In this document: one piece after another, positions 1 through 8,329 of the stretch
Layout: each line of letters begins with the position of its first letter
How positions within the stretch are numbered: the first letter of the stretch is position 1
NCBI GenBank assembly: GCA_000435675.1
Contig: FR895124.1
Location: forward strand, 16,428-74,778
DNA from: Eggerthella sp. CAG:298
GTDB taxonomy: Bacteria > Actinomycetota > Coriobacteriia > Coriobacteriales > Eggerthellaceae
Length of the DNA: 58,351 nt
Direction of reading: 5' to 3'
Notes under the pieces: generated by a model
What the model saw: only the letters and a program-made list of their open reading frames with translations
Databases searched by the model: none
Told to the model about the DNA's origin: nothing
Translations under genes and position numbers: made by a program

Positions 1-474
1 ACCGATGCCAACACTGCGTCCACTACTTCTCGAGTTGAGACCTGTGATGACGAAACTTTCGCAGTTATCGGCTACTCCTATGCTTCGGCATTCAGGCCGC
101 GCAAAGCCTACCTTCATTCGATCGAAACTTCGGTCTATCTTGCGCCCGAAGCAAAAGGCCACGGTCTGGGAACCAGGCTCTACGGCGCACTTGAAGAAAT
201 CCTGCGCCTTCAAAATGTATACAACGCGAACGCTTGCGTCACCTATACCGAACCTGCCGACGAAACGTGCCCTTCCACGAGCCGCATCTTCCACGAACGA
301 AGAGGCTACGTTCAGTGTGCGCACATCCCGAACTGCGGGCACAAGTTCGGTCGCTGGTATGACATTCTCTGGCTGCAAAAGCAGCTCATTCCGCTCTCGC
401 AAAAGCCTGAAGAATTCATTCCGCTGCCGCAGGTGGACAAAGAGGCGATCGCAGCAATCCTTGAGAAGGCATGA
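1..474 (+). CDS. GNAT-family N-acetyltransferase, 5'-truncated by the window edge
   Basis: Reading from base 1 in frame 1 gives an open frame of 157 codons ending in TGA at 472-474. The acetyl-CoA-binding signature appears as EAKGHGLGTRLY, followed by a conserved-looking FHERRGY and a C-terminal WYDILWLQK, the pattern of phosphinothricin/amino-acid acetyltransferases (PAT/YncA type). The enzyme would transfer an acetyl group from acetyl-CoA to a small amine substrate in the cytoplasm; the substrate cannot be read from the sequence. The start lies upstream of the window. It converges on the MFS exporter, with 55 bases between the stops and no obvious terminator. An overlapping frame starting at base 5 is longer but has no protein-like features. 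Confidence 0.82.
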   Translation, partial: TDANTASTTSRVETCDDETFAVIGYSYASAFRPRKAYLHSIETSVYLAPEAKGHGLGTRLYGALEEILRLQNVYNANACVTYTEPADETCPSTSRIFHERRGYVQCAHIPNCGHKFGRWYDILWLQKQLIPLSQKPEEFIPLPQVDKEAIAAILEKA

Positions 475-529
475 TCTTCCTGTTGCGCAGGCGTTGCGGG
501 TGCGAGTTGTTGCGTGCGTTCGCCCTTAG

Positions 530-1915
530 TTAACGCACACGCACGAGCGCGATAACGAACAGGGCAAGCGCAAACACACCCGAAAGACCGAGCGCCAGCT
601 GGAAGCCGAACAGAAGCGAGCCAAACGCCTGAGTGCCCAGCGTGATCGAGAACACCATGAGCGCTGTTCCCATTGAAGCGACCGCTTGGCGCACCGCCGT
701 AGAAAACGATGATGCGTCGGTCATCCTGTTAGGCGCAAGCTCTTCCATGCTCCACGAAGTAAGCGGGCTCACCAAGCCCGATACGCCGCACGCGCGAATT
801 CCTTGCAGCAGCAAGATAAGCCAAAACGGTGTCGAGGCGTCCATGAACGCCATCGCCACCGAGCCAAGCGCAAGGCAAGCTCCAAAGAACACGATGATCG
901 GACGCGCATGAAAGCGATCAGTAAGATAGCCAGCAAGCGGATTGATGAAGAGCGCTGCGATGGTACCCGGCAGCAGCACCAATCCTGCTTCAAGCGCCGT
1001 TCCGCCCCATATGTTCTCGATGAACAACGGCACGATGAGCGTGATGCCCATGAAGCTCGCATAGAGGAAGTTCGACGCCCAGAATCCCACTACGAACTGC
1101 TTCGACGTGAATATATCCATGTTGATGAGCGGATCGTCGATGCGCTTTTGTCGCCTGATGAAGGCAACGAGCGCAATAACGCCAATAAGAATCGGCACCC
1201 AGATCGATAGCAGTGCTGCACCTGCATCTGAAGCGTTCGAAAAGCCGAGCAACAAGAAGCCGAATCCAAGTGCTGAAAGAATGACTGAAACCACATCGAG
1301 TGAAGCTGTGCGCTTGATGCGCGGTGATCGCACGATGAAGACGCATGCGCAGATAATGAGCACGATCATGCAGATGGCAAGGATAACGAACAAGCTGCGC
1401 CAGCCTGAAGCTGTGACGAGGTAGCCGCCTATGGTCGGACCAATGTTTGGCGCGAAGCCCATGGCGATGCCGGCAACACCCATGACCGTTGCGCGCTTGT
1501 TCGGCGGAAATGAGGTCATGATGATACTCATCATCATCGGCATGAGAATGCCCGCAGAAACCGCCTGAAGAGCGCGCCCTACCAGCAGCAAGACAAACGA
1601 CGGCGCGAACACATCAACGATGCAGCCGAAGGCAAAAAGGCAAAGAGAGAAGATGGTGAGCCTTTTGAGCGCGAAGCGCCGCATGAGATAGGTGACCACG
1701 GGAACCGTAATGCCGATCACGAGCATGTAGAGCGTGGTGACCCACTGACCGAGTGCCATGTCGACCTTGAAATCTGCCGCGATGCCGCCGAACATCGCGT
1801 TCATCGCAGTTTGGGAAAGGTTACCCAGAGCCGAACCCAAGATGATGATAACGACCGGAATGACAACCTGAGCACTCACGTGCTCTCTTGGTGCCTTGGT
1901 AGGTGTGTCGGTCAT
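530..1915 (-). CDS. MFS drug exporter, DHA2 (14-TM, EmrB/QacA) family
   Basis: About 460 residues of nearly continuous hydrophobic segments, with the antiporter motif C as NIGPTIGGYL after the fifth helix and a loop motif RFALKR after the second. This length and spacing match proton-driven 14-helix multidrug exporters of the inner membrane. The preferred start is the second of two adjacent ATGs, because GGGAG then lies five bases upstream; the first ATG (1918) would leave only two. Unlike the two other DHA2 proteins in this window (28781 and 36634) it ends after the last helix and has no CBS domains. An imperfect palindrome sits about 50 bases upstream and may be its operator. The substrate is unknown. 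Confidence 0.9.
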   Translation of the reverse strand: MTDTPTKAPREHVSAQVVIPVVIIILGSALGNLSQTAMNAMFGGIAADFKVDMALGQWVTTLYMLVIGITVPVVTYLMRRFALKRLTIFSLCLFAFGCIVDVFAPSFVLLLVGRALQAVSAGILMPMMMSIIMTSFPPNKRATVMGVAGIAMGFAPNIGPTIGGYLVTASGWRSLFVILAICMIVLIICACVFIVRSPRIKRTASLDVVSVILSALGFGFLLLGFSNASDAGAALLSIWVPILIGVIALVAFIRRQKRIDDPLINMDIFTSKQFVVGFWASNFLYASFMGITLIVPLFIENIWGGTALEAGLVLLPGTIAALFINPLAGYLTDRFHARPIIVFFGACLALGSVAMAFMDASTPFWLILLLQGIRACGVSGLVSPLTSWSMEELAPNRMTDASSFSTAVRQAVASMGTALMVFSITLGTQAFGSLLFGFQLALGLSGVFALALFVIALVRVR

Positions 1916-2223
1916 CATATCTCCCTATGCCCATTTCTTTCCCTTTATCTTAGCGCATTGAAAACATGCCTGTTCAATAGGGTATTGAGCAGGCTCAACG
2001 GCCTTGGCATCCTCAAGAAGATGCAACTATTATTCCTGTTCAATGGGCTTTTTGTAGAGAAAGCTACGGAATCATTACAAAATTCCGCTTATTGCTTTCA
2101 AACCGTTACAAAACCTTACACTGGACACTCCTGATCATCCTAGGAACGTCTTGAAATGAGTGTGTCTTGCGTGCAGAAGCGCATCGCTTTCGACAGACGC
2201 TCCTACCAATGAAAGCTGCATCC
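1916..2223. other. Intergenic control region between divergent exporter and yhdT/symporter operon
   Basis: About 300 bases with no convincing coding frame; the open frames crossing it have no homology-like features. It must hold the promoters of the MFS exporter (minus) and of the yhdT operon (plus). The visible structure is the 27-base palindrome at 1968-1994 plus one more copy of its left half at 2035-2044. Confidence 0.6.
1968..1994. promoter_or_regulatory. Imperfect palindrome, candidate operator of the MFS exporter
   Basis: GCCTGTTCAAT and ATTGAGCAGGC flank AGGGT, ten of eleven arm positions pairing. The half-site CCTGTTCAAT recurs at 2035-2044. It lies 53 bases before the exporter start, where a TetR/MarR-type repressor would bind; no such regulator gene is adjacent, so the binding protein is unknown. 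Confidence 0.4.
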
Positions 2224-2637
2224 ATGCTCTATCGTGAACGCATGAGCCAAGCGAACAAAGAAGCGAAGGTCACGCTTGTCGGCGTTGCTATCGTGATCGT
2301 ATGCTGGCTTCTCTTCGGCTTCGGCTTATACGGCGTCGATATCGAGATATTCTCCACGCCATTGTGGATCGTGATGGGCTGCTTAGGCACCTGGATCGTA
2401 GCGATGATCGTAAGCGTCATCCTGGCAACGAAGGTCATCGAAGACTGCCCGCTCGACGAAGACGACTTTGGTAGAAAATACCAGATCAGCGATGAAACCC
2501 CTGTGCAGGTTACCCCTATGACGATCGATCAGGATCTTATCAAGACCATCGAGAAGACCTCGGTCACCTCACGAAAACCCATCAGCAATACCCCACATCG
2601 CTCGGACGAGCGCCGCAACGAAAAAGAGGCGCGATGA
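2224..2637 (+). CDS. yhdT: YhdT family small membrane protein (symporter partner)
   Basis: About 137 residues: a short N-terminus ending in QANKEAK, two hydrophobic helices (roughly VTLVGVAIVIVCWLLFGFGL and the segment from PLWIVMG to VSVILATKV), then IEDCPLDEDD and a polar tail. The NKEA and IEDCPLDEDD signatures match the YhdT/DUF997 family, which in many bacteria precedes panF. The start at 2224 is chosen by alignment with E. coli YhdT; 2209 and 2242 are also possible, and none has a strong ribosome site. Its stop overlaps the symporter start by four bases (ATGA), implying translational coupling. The polar C-terminal 60 residues are longer than usual for the family. Confidence 0.75.
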   Translation: MLYRERMSQANKEAKVTLVGVAIVIVCWLLFGFGLYGVDIEIFSTPLWIVMGCLGTWIVAMIVSVILATKVIEDCPLDEDDFGRKYQISDETPVQVTPMTIDQDLIKTIEKTSVTSRKPISNTPHRSDERRNEKEAR

Positions 2638-4223
2638 CCTCGTTAACGCTGATCCCTCTTCTTGTCTTCCTTTTCGTTTGCCTTATCGTTGCCTTCCTTA
2701 TTAGGAAACACACGCCGGAAGAAAACTTCGAACGAGAATACTTCGTGGCCGGTCGTAGACTCGGTCCGATCGTGCTCGTTATGACCACGATCGCTACCTT
2801 CGGCTCCATCACTACCTTCGTAGGTATGCCTGGTCAAGCTTGGGAATACGGCTTTGGATGGGTCTATTTGGCGGGGGCGCAAGTCGTTTCTCTTATCTTG
2901 CTCTTCGGCGTGGTGGGCAAGAAGCTCGCACTCATCGCACGCCGCATCCATGCTGTCTCTATTATCGACATCATCAATGCGCGTTTTCGCTCGAACATTC
3001 TTACACTCATCCTTTCCTGTTCGCTTGTAGTCTTCTTCACTGCACTTATCGTTGCGCAGCTCGTCGGAGCCGCAAAGATATTCGTAGCAGTAACAGACTA
3101 TGAATACAGCGTTGGTCTCATCCTTATCACCGCAACCACTGCCATCTATACCGTCATCGGAGGTTTTCGTGGTGTAGCGATCGCCGATACCATCTGCAGC
3201 ATCGTCATGATTGTAAGTGCCTTGTTCCTGGGGTTCGGCATCATGAATGCTGGCGGCGGATATGAGAACATCATGCAAACCATCGCCGTGCAAAAGCCCG
3301 AGATGTTCGATATCTTTGCGGGCGGGCAAATGCCTATTGGCCTCTTCGTTACGCAATGGCTCATCTTGGGACTACTTGTATTCACGATGCCCCAGGTAGC
3401 AGTTCGTTGTTTAAGCTACAAAAACACAAAAAGCCTTCGTCATGCGCTCTGGATCGGCACCCTCATCGTTGGGCTTTTGCTGGTGGGACTCACTGCGCTT
3501 GGCGCGCTCTCATATGGTGTTTTCCCTGATCTGTTAAACGAACATGGCGGTACCATCGATGACGTGATTCCGCTCATGCTCGCCCAAGCATTCCCCTCCT
3601 GGGCGGTGGATATCATCATCCTCGGTCCTATTGCTGCCGCGATCTCGACCGTTTCCACCCTCCTGATCAGCTCTTCTGTCAATATTATCCAGGGCATCTA
3701 CGCTAATTCTGCGCTTCGCCAGCGCAAAGCCCCCGAGCACGATCGCGTCCGTTTCGTTTCGCAGGCATCTTCGATCCTGCTCTCGGTCGTTGCGCTCATC
3801 GTTGCTCTCACGCCGCCCGACCTCATCTGGCGCATGAGTATGTACGTGTTCGGCGGCATCGAGGTAGCCAGCTGCTGGATCTTGGTGCTGGGATTGTTCT
3901 GGCATCGTGCGAATAAAGTAGGGGCTGTTGCTGGTCTCGCGGCGGGTCTTGCCACCTATTTTCTTCTCGGCATCTTCGAGGTGAACATCTTCAGCGAATT
4001 CGATGCTGTTATCTTCGCGCTCATCGTTTCACTCGTGTTCATGGTTGCGGGCTCGCTCTTCTTCTATGTGAAACGCGATGCCCACATGCTTGAAGTGTTC
4101 TTCCCTGAACGCACACCCTCAACTACGGCAGCTGTCTACGAGTTCGAAAGCGACGCGTCTTCTTCGGACAGGCCTCTTGCGAACGAACGCGTAGGCTCTT
4201 CCTCTTCAAAGCGAGGCAAGTGA
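2634..4223 (+). CDS. panF: Sodium:solute symporter (SSS family), PanF-like pantothenate symporter
   Basis: 529 residues with about thirteen membrane helices and the SSS hallmark early segment FVAGRRLGPIVLVMTTIATFGS, then GMPGQAWEYGFGW and the helix beginning GPIAAAISTVSTLLISSS, which carries Na+-binding serines/threonines in this family. Pairing with yhdT immediately upstream (four-base overlap) is the usual arrangement for the sodium/pantothenate symporter, so pantothenate uptake for CoA synthesis is the likely role. Substrate assignment within SSS is nevertheless tentative. The C-terminal 40 residues are polar and serine-rich. It overlaps the VanZ gene downstream by one base. Confidence 0.8.
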   Translation: MTSLTLIPLLVFLFVCLIVAFLIRKHTPEENFEREYFVAGRRLGPIVLVMTTIATFGSITTFVGMPGQAWEYGFGWVYLAGAQVVSLILLFGVVGKKLALIARRIHAVSIIDIINARFRSNILTLILSCSLVVFFTALIVAQLVGAAKIFVAVTDYEYSVGLILITATTAIYTVIGGFRGVAIADTICSIVMIVSALFLGFGIMNAGGGYENIMQTIAVQKPEMFDIFAGGQMPIGLFVTQWLILGLLVFTMPQVAVRCLSYKNTKSLRHALWIGTLIVGLLLVGLTALGALSYGVFPDLLNEHGGTIDDVIPLMLAQAFPSWAVDIIILGPIAAAISTVSTLLISSSVNIIQGIYANSALRQRKAPEHDRVRFVSQASSILLSVVALIVALTPPDLIWRMSMYVFGGIEVASCWILVLGLFWHRANKVGAVAGLAAGLATYFLLGIFEVNIFSEFDAVIFALIVSLVFMVAGSLFFYVKRDAHMLEVFFPERTPSTTAAVYEFESDASSSDRPLANERVGSSSSKRGK

Positions 4224-4705
4224 TGAAGCGTGCCCCTTCTACAAAATTCACGGTATTGAGCTGGGTATTCGTTGCGGTAGTTGCAATTCTCATCTTTTGT
4301 ATGAGTGCCAAAACAGGTGATGCGCTCGATCATGATTCTGGCATCATCAGTTTTCTACTCGAAGCCCTCCGCTCTACAGCAAGCACACTCTTTGGCCATC
4401 CAGTCGATGTGTCGCCCGTGGGGCATTTCGCCGAGTTCTTTCTGCTGGGGCTCGCGCTCATGAACGCCCTGCGCTTACGCTTCGCCCTGCCTAAGGCGTG
4501 CGTATTCTCCACGATCATCGCAAGCCTCTACGGAGTGAGCGATGAATTCCACCAGATCTTCGTCCCTGCTCGCACGTGCGATCCCACCGATTGGCTCGTG
4601 GACACCATCGCTGCCCTGCTCGGCGCATTGCTCTTTTGGGCGATCTTCACAATATGGCAAAAGCACCGCGATTCGCAGGCCAACCACTCTGCGCATTCCC
4701 TATAA
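4223..4705 (+). CDS. VanZ-like membrane protein
   Basis: 160 residues with four hydrophobic segments. The VanZ-family signatures are LIFCMSAKTGD after the first helix, VGHFAEFFLLG in the second, and SLYGVSDEFHQIFVPARTCDPTDWLVDTIAA, whose DEFHQ..P.R...D.. pattern is diagnostic. VanZ proteins reside in the cytoplasmic membrane; VanZ confers low-level teicoplanin resistance, but most homologues have no known role. I prefer the ATG at 4223, which overlaps the symporter TGA as TGATG with GAGG about eight bases upstream, over the GTG three bases earlier. It is the last gene of the yhdT operon. Confidence 0.85.
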   Translation: MKRAPSTKFTVLSWVFVAVVAILIFCMSAKTGDALDHDSGIISFLLEALRSTASTLFGHPVDVSPVGHFAEFFLLGLALMNALRLRFALPKACVFSTIIASLYGVSDEFHQIFVPARTCDPTDWLVDTIAALLGALLFWAIFTIWQKHRDSQANHSAHSL

Positions 4706-4762
4706 TGAAACAAGGCGAACACATTCGCCGCATTCATGTGCTTATTCGTTTGAGGAGTTATC

Positions 4763-5236
4763 ATGGCTTACCACTGCATCATCGTTCCCTTCGATGGATC
4801 CGATCACGCCCAAAGCGCGCTCAACGCGGCATGCGGGATTGCCAAAGGCCACGACACGCAGGTGCATGTAGTGAACGTAGTGCCCATCAACATCTTCCCT
4901 GAAGTTGCCGCTTCCGATCCAGCGGCGGTCGTGAGCCCTTCCTACGTAACACAGAAGACCTATTCGGAACTTTTCGATGACACGCTCCTTGAGATCCATG
5001 CCGAAATGGTGAACACCATCGGCGATGCGCTTTCTGAACTCGATCCCAGCCAAGTTACCTACGAAGTGATCGCGCATCCTTCTGCGGTCGATGGCATCAT
5101 CGACTATGCTTCCGATCATAGCTGCGATCTTATCGTGATGGGGAGGCGCGGCCTTGGGGCGATTCGCGGTCTGCTCGGCAGCGTGAGCTATGGCGTGATC
5201 CGCGCTACCACTACCCCGGTCCTTACTGTGAAATAA
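4763..5236 (+). CDS. uspA: Universal stress protein, UspA family (ATP-binding type)
   Basis: 157 residues matching a single Usp domain: IIVPFDGSDHAQSALNAA at the N-terminus (the aspartate contacts adenine in this family) and the nucleotide-binding glycine motif GRRGLGAIRGLLGSVS near the C-terminus, followed by TPVLTVK. The G-2x-G-9x-G-S pattern marks the ATP-binding subgroup. GAGG precedes the ATG by seven bases. It follows VanZ by 57 bases and converges on the glycosyltransferase, leaving seven bases between stops. Usp proteins are cytosolic dimers linked to stress and growth arrest; the exact function is not readable. Confidence 0.92.
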   Translation: MAYHCIIVPFDGSDHAQSALNAACGIAKGHDTQVHVVNVVPINIFPEVAASDPAAVVSPSYVTQKTYSELFDDTLLEIHAEMVNTIGDALSELDPSQVTYEVIAHPSAVDGIIDYASDHSCDLIVMGRRGLGAIRGLLGSVSYGVIRATTTPVLTVK

Positions 5237-5243
5237 ATAACGT

Positions 5244-6356
5244 TTAGCGGTTCGCCTTCAGACGGGCGAAGAGATTGGTCGAATGCTGCTTCACGAAGGA
5301 GATGAAGCGGCTTTCCCACAAGGTAAGCGTTGCATTCTGCGCTCGATACGGCACGTAGAGCACCTTCATCATGAAGCTTCCCGGCACCGCTTTCGCAAGC
5401 GCATCCTTCGCTTGTGGGGTCGAGATCATGCGGGCTATCTCGGCACGCTTCTCGCGCGCAGTGAGCGTGCAATTCTTGTTGGTGATGTTCTCCACGCAGC
5501 CCACTAAGCGCTCGGCATAGCGACGCGCAAGAAACTCCTGAATAGCAGGGGAATCGATGCCCCATGCCGCGTAGAGCTCCTGTAGCCAACGATGCTCTTC
5601 TTCGCGCTTCTCATACATATCAGCACGGTAGCGCGTGTTCTCGCTTTCGGCGCGCGCACGCAGAAAATGGTAGAAGTGCCCGTCTAGAGTGCCCACTCGT
5701 TCGATGTCGCGCACCACATCGAGATTGAACGGGAGATCGTCCCAGAACGTTTCAGGGAAACGAATGTTCTTCTCGTTCAAGTAACTACGGCGGTAGAGCT
5801 TGTTCCAGGGAGCATAGAGCAATTGCGCATCAAAGAGTTCATGAGCATGCTCCCGGAACTCCTCTTGCGAGGCAAAGATACGATCAGGAGCATTGCGCGC
5901 TTCACGGTAAAACTTCTCGGCGCTGTAATAGGTATCGATGAAGAACCCGGTCACCAGCAGGTCAAGCTCGTTTTCATGCGCAACGGCATGCATGCGCGCG
6001 AGCATGTCCGGTTCGCACCAGTCATCGCCGTCCATGAAGTAGAGGAATTCTCCGCGCGCCACTTCGATGGCGGTATTGCGCGCTGCAGCAGCCCCGGCGT
6101 TGCTCTGATGGATGACCCGAATGCGACCATCGGATAAGGCCAGTTTATCGGCAAGTTCGGATGAGCCATCGGTGCTGCCGTCGTCCACCAACAAGATCTC
6201 GAAATCGGAAAAGGTTTGAGCGGTGAGCGAGTCGACCGCACGTGTCAACCACGCAACAACGTTGTATACAGGGATGATGATGCTGATAGCGACCTGTTCG
6301 CCAGGCAGAGCGCCTTGAGCTTCAGGAGAAAGATTCTGTTCGTGTGCTATATTCAT
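5244..6356 (-). CDS. Glycosyltransferase family 2 (GT-A fold)
   Basis: 370 residues. The GT2 domain starts with ISIIIPVYNVVAWLTRAVDSL and has FEILLVDDGSTDGS (nucleotide-sugar binding) and FLYFMDGDDWCEPDML (the metal-binding DxD region as DGDDW). After about residue 230 the sequence becomes a charged C-terminal domain without membrane helices, typical of cytoplasmic GT2 enzymes that elongate polysaccharide or glycolipid chains. The ATG at 6356 has GGGGAG just upstream; an in-frame start 48 bases earlier (6404) lacks this. It lies next to a polyprenyl-phosphate sugar transferase and UDP-galactopyranose mutase, so a role in surface glycan assembly is likely. Donor and acceptor are unknown. Confidence 0.85.
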   Translation of the reverse strand: MNIAHEQNLSPEAQGALPGEQVAISIIIPVYNVVAWLTRAVDSLTAQTFSDFEILLVDDGSTDGSSELADKLALSDGRIRVIHQSNAGAAAARNTAIEVARGEFLYFMDGDDWCEPDMLARMHAVAHENELDLLVTGFFIDTYYSAEKFYREARNAPDRIFASQEEFREHAHELFDAQLLYAPWNKLYRRSYLNEKNIRFPETFWDDLPFNLDVVRDIERVGTLDGHFYHFLRARAESENTRYRADMYEKREEEHRWLQELYAAWGIDSPAIQEFLARRYAERLVGCVENITNKNCTLTAREKRAEIARMISTPQAKDALAKAVPGSFMMKVLYVPYRAQNATLTLWESRFISFVKQHSTNLFARLKANR

Positions 6357-6542
6357 AAACTCCCCGCGCGCCCATATGCTGTTGTTCACACCTGTTTTCA
6401 GCACGGAGTCCGCGAAGATTCATTATAGCAGGATGGCTTATCTGTCGAAGATTTATAATAGTTGGTTGCGGATCGTGTCTTTTTTAAGCGCTGAATTCGC
6501 GCCCTCGACTATCGATACGCGAACAAGGAGCGTTTCTCCAAC

Positions 6543-7829
6543 TTGAATTGGATCGAATGCATCATTCTCTTTGCGGTTGCGCTCGGCGTTACCATTGCAC
6601 TCACGCCACTTGCGCGTCGTTTGGCTATTGCGCTCGATGCGATCGACTATCCTAGCGCGCGCCGTGTGAACATGCAGCCTATTCCCCGTATGGGTGGTGT
6701 TGCTATCTTCGGCGGCATGGTTGCTGCTCTCGCGCTCGCGCTCGTAGGTGCGCACTTCTGGGGTTGGACCACCCCTCTGCAAGGAGGGCTCGGCAATAAG
6801 GTCAACTGGATCGGCGTTGCGGTTGGCATCCTCATCATGTTCGGCGTGGGTATCGTCGATGATATTTACAATCTGAAACCGAAGGCTAAGTTGCTCGGTC
6901 AGATCGTTGCTGCTTGCGTCGTGGCCTTTTCAGGATTGCTCTTCTCGAGCATTCACAATTTCATCAGCGACGGCTACTTTGAGTTTGGGTGGCTATCGTA
7001 TCCCCTTACCGTCTTCTATCTGGTTGCCTTCGCGAACATCATCAACCTCATCGATGGTCTTGATGGACTTGCAGCGGGCATTACCGCCATCACGGCAGCC
7101 ACTATCGGCATTCTGGCGGTGCTCACTTGGCGCCCTGGCGCTGCACTGGCAAGCTTCGTGATCGTGGGTGCGTGCATTGGCTTCTTGAAGTCGAACATCC
7201 ACCCAGCGAGCATATTCATGGGAGATTCTGGCGCGCTGCTCTTGGGCTTCGCGCTCGGCATCGTTTCCCTTATGGCAGTTGCTCGTTCAGCGTTCTTCGT
7301 TTCCCTGTTGGTACCCATCATCGCAGCTGGTGTGCCTATTTTGGACACGGCCATCGCTATCATTCGCCGTAAACGCGCGCATCAACCGATCGACTCGGCT
7401 GATCGCGGGCATATTCACCATCGCCTCTTGCAAGCGGGCTATTCGCAGAAGGCAACCGTCTATATCATGTGGGGCTGGACCGCTCTACTTTCGGCAGGCG
7501 CGATCGTGGTGAGCGCTATCGACGGGCCCCCGCGCTATGTCGTCTTCGTTATCTTGGCTGTTGTTACTGGCTTCATCGTATTCAAGCTCAAGCTTCTTCA
7601 GCCGGTACTGCTGCATCACTACAATCCGCGTTCGAAGACACGCAGAGGTGCTGCTGCGGATCAAGATTTATCCGAACGCTCGGCGGCTCACACGAACGCG
7701 CGTAACGATCTTGCTGACGGTCGCAACGGCGCTACACACGATAGTGGAGCACGTCGTGGAGGCGCAGATCACCCGCACCAATCAGGCCACGCGCGGCGCA
7801 GCACGAACCAACAGGTGCACAAGCGCTAG
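6543..7829 (+). CDS. Undecaprenyl-phosphate N-acetylglucosaminyl-1-phosphate transferase (WecA/TagO family)
   Basis: 428 residues with about eleven membrane helices. Family signatures: RMGGVAIFGG, the Mg-binding VDDIYNLKPKAKLLGQ, NIINLIDGLDGLAAG, FMGDSGALLLGFALG and the cytosolic HIHHRLLQAG. The enzyme links a GlcNAc-1-P group to undecaprenyl phosphate, the first step of wall-linked polysaccharide or teichoic-acid-like polymers. The start is TTG; AAGGAG lies 12 bases upstream, which is long, but no other in-frame start fits. The last 60 residues are hydrophilic and rich in Ala, Arg, His, Asn and Asp; family members normally end sooner, so this tail is an unusual extension. Confidence 0.88.
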   Translation: MNWIECIILFAVALGVTIALTPLARRLAIALDAIDYPSARRVNMQPIPRMGGVAIFGGMVAALALALVGAHFWGWTTPLQGGLGNKVNWIGVAVGILIMFGVGIVDDIYNLKPKAKLLGQIVAACVVAFSGLLFSSIHNFISDGYFEFGWLSYPLTVFYLVAFANIINLIDGLDGLAAGITAITAATIGILAVLTWRPGAALASFVIVGACIGFLKSNIHPASIFMGDSGALLLGFALGIVSLMAVARSAFFVSLLVPIIAAGVPILDTAIAIIRRKRAHQPIDSADRGHIHHRLLQAGYSQKATVYIMWGWTALLSAGAIVVSAIDGPPRYVVFVILAVVTGFIVFKLKLLQPVLLHHYNPRSKTRRGAAADQDLSERSAAHTNARNDLADGRNGATHDSGARRGGADHPHQSGHARRSTNQQVHKR

Positions 7830-7846
7830 CAAAGTAGAGTCTGCCC

Positions 7847-8329
7847 ATGGCTAAGAAGCACGAAAAGAAAACGAATGCGATGCGCGAGCTCGATCGGATC
7901 GGTGCCGCATACGATACGCATATCTGGGATTGCGCTGAAGCGATGAGCGGTGTTGAAGTTGCTGATCATCTGGGTCTTGAAGTTGCTCGCGTGTTCAAGA
8001 CGCTCGTTACTGTGGGAAAATCAGGCACCCATTATGTCTTCATGGTACCGGTTGCTGAAGAGCTCGATTTGAAGAAGGCTGCTGCTTGTGTTGGCGAGAA
8101 GTCGGTTCACATGATCCCCTCGAAGGAGCTTCTTCCCCTTACTGGCTACATCCACGGTGGGTGCAGCCCCTTGGGGATGAAGAAGCTCTTCGCGACCACG
8201 ATCGATCAATCGGCACGAGAGCACGAGCGCATCGTCTTCTCAGGAGGGCGGCTCGGCTGCCAGATCGATACGAGCGTGGATGCGCTCGCAGAAGCGATCC
8301 CGCTGAACTTCGCCGATATCGCTACCTAA
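7847..8329 (+). CDS. ybaK: Cys-tRNA(Pro)/Cys-tRNA(Cys) deacylase, YbaK/EbsC family
   Basis: 160 residues over the whole YbaK domain: EVADHLGLEVARVFKTLV, YVFMVPVAEELDLKKAA, LLPLTGYIHGGCSPLGMKK (the conserved GYxxGxxSP) and a closing IVFSGGRLGCQIDTSV. The fold is related to the ProRS editing domain and hydrolyses cysteine mischarged onto tRNA-Pro. It begins 17 bases after the transferase gene and overlaps the convergent glf gene by eight bases at the 3' end, so no terminator separates the two. Confidence 0.93.
   Translation: MAKKHEKKTNAMRELDRIGAAYDTHIWDCAEAMSGVEVADHLGLEVARVFKTLVTVGKSGTHYVFMVPVAEELDLKKAAACVGEKSVHMIPSKELLPLTGYIHGGCSPLGMKKLFATTIDQSAREHERIVFSGGRLGCQIDTSVDALAEAIPLNFADIAT

Noticed and set aside
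5..529. A 174-residue open frame at the left edge
   Set aside because: It is in a different frame from the acetyltransferase that reads from base 1; its translation is Arg/Ser-rich without any family signature.
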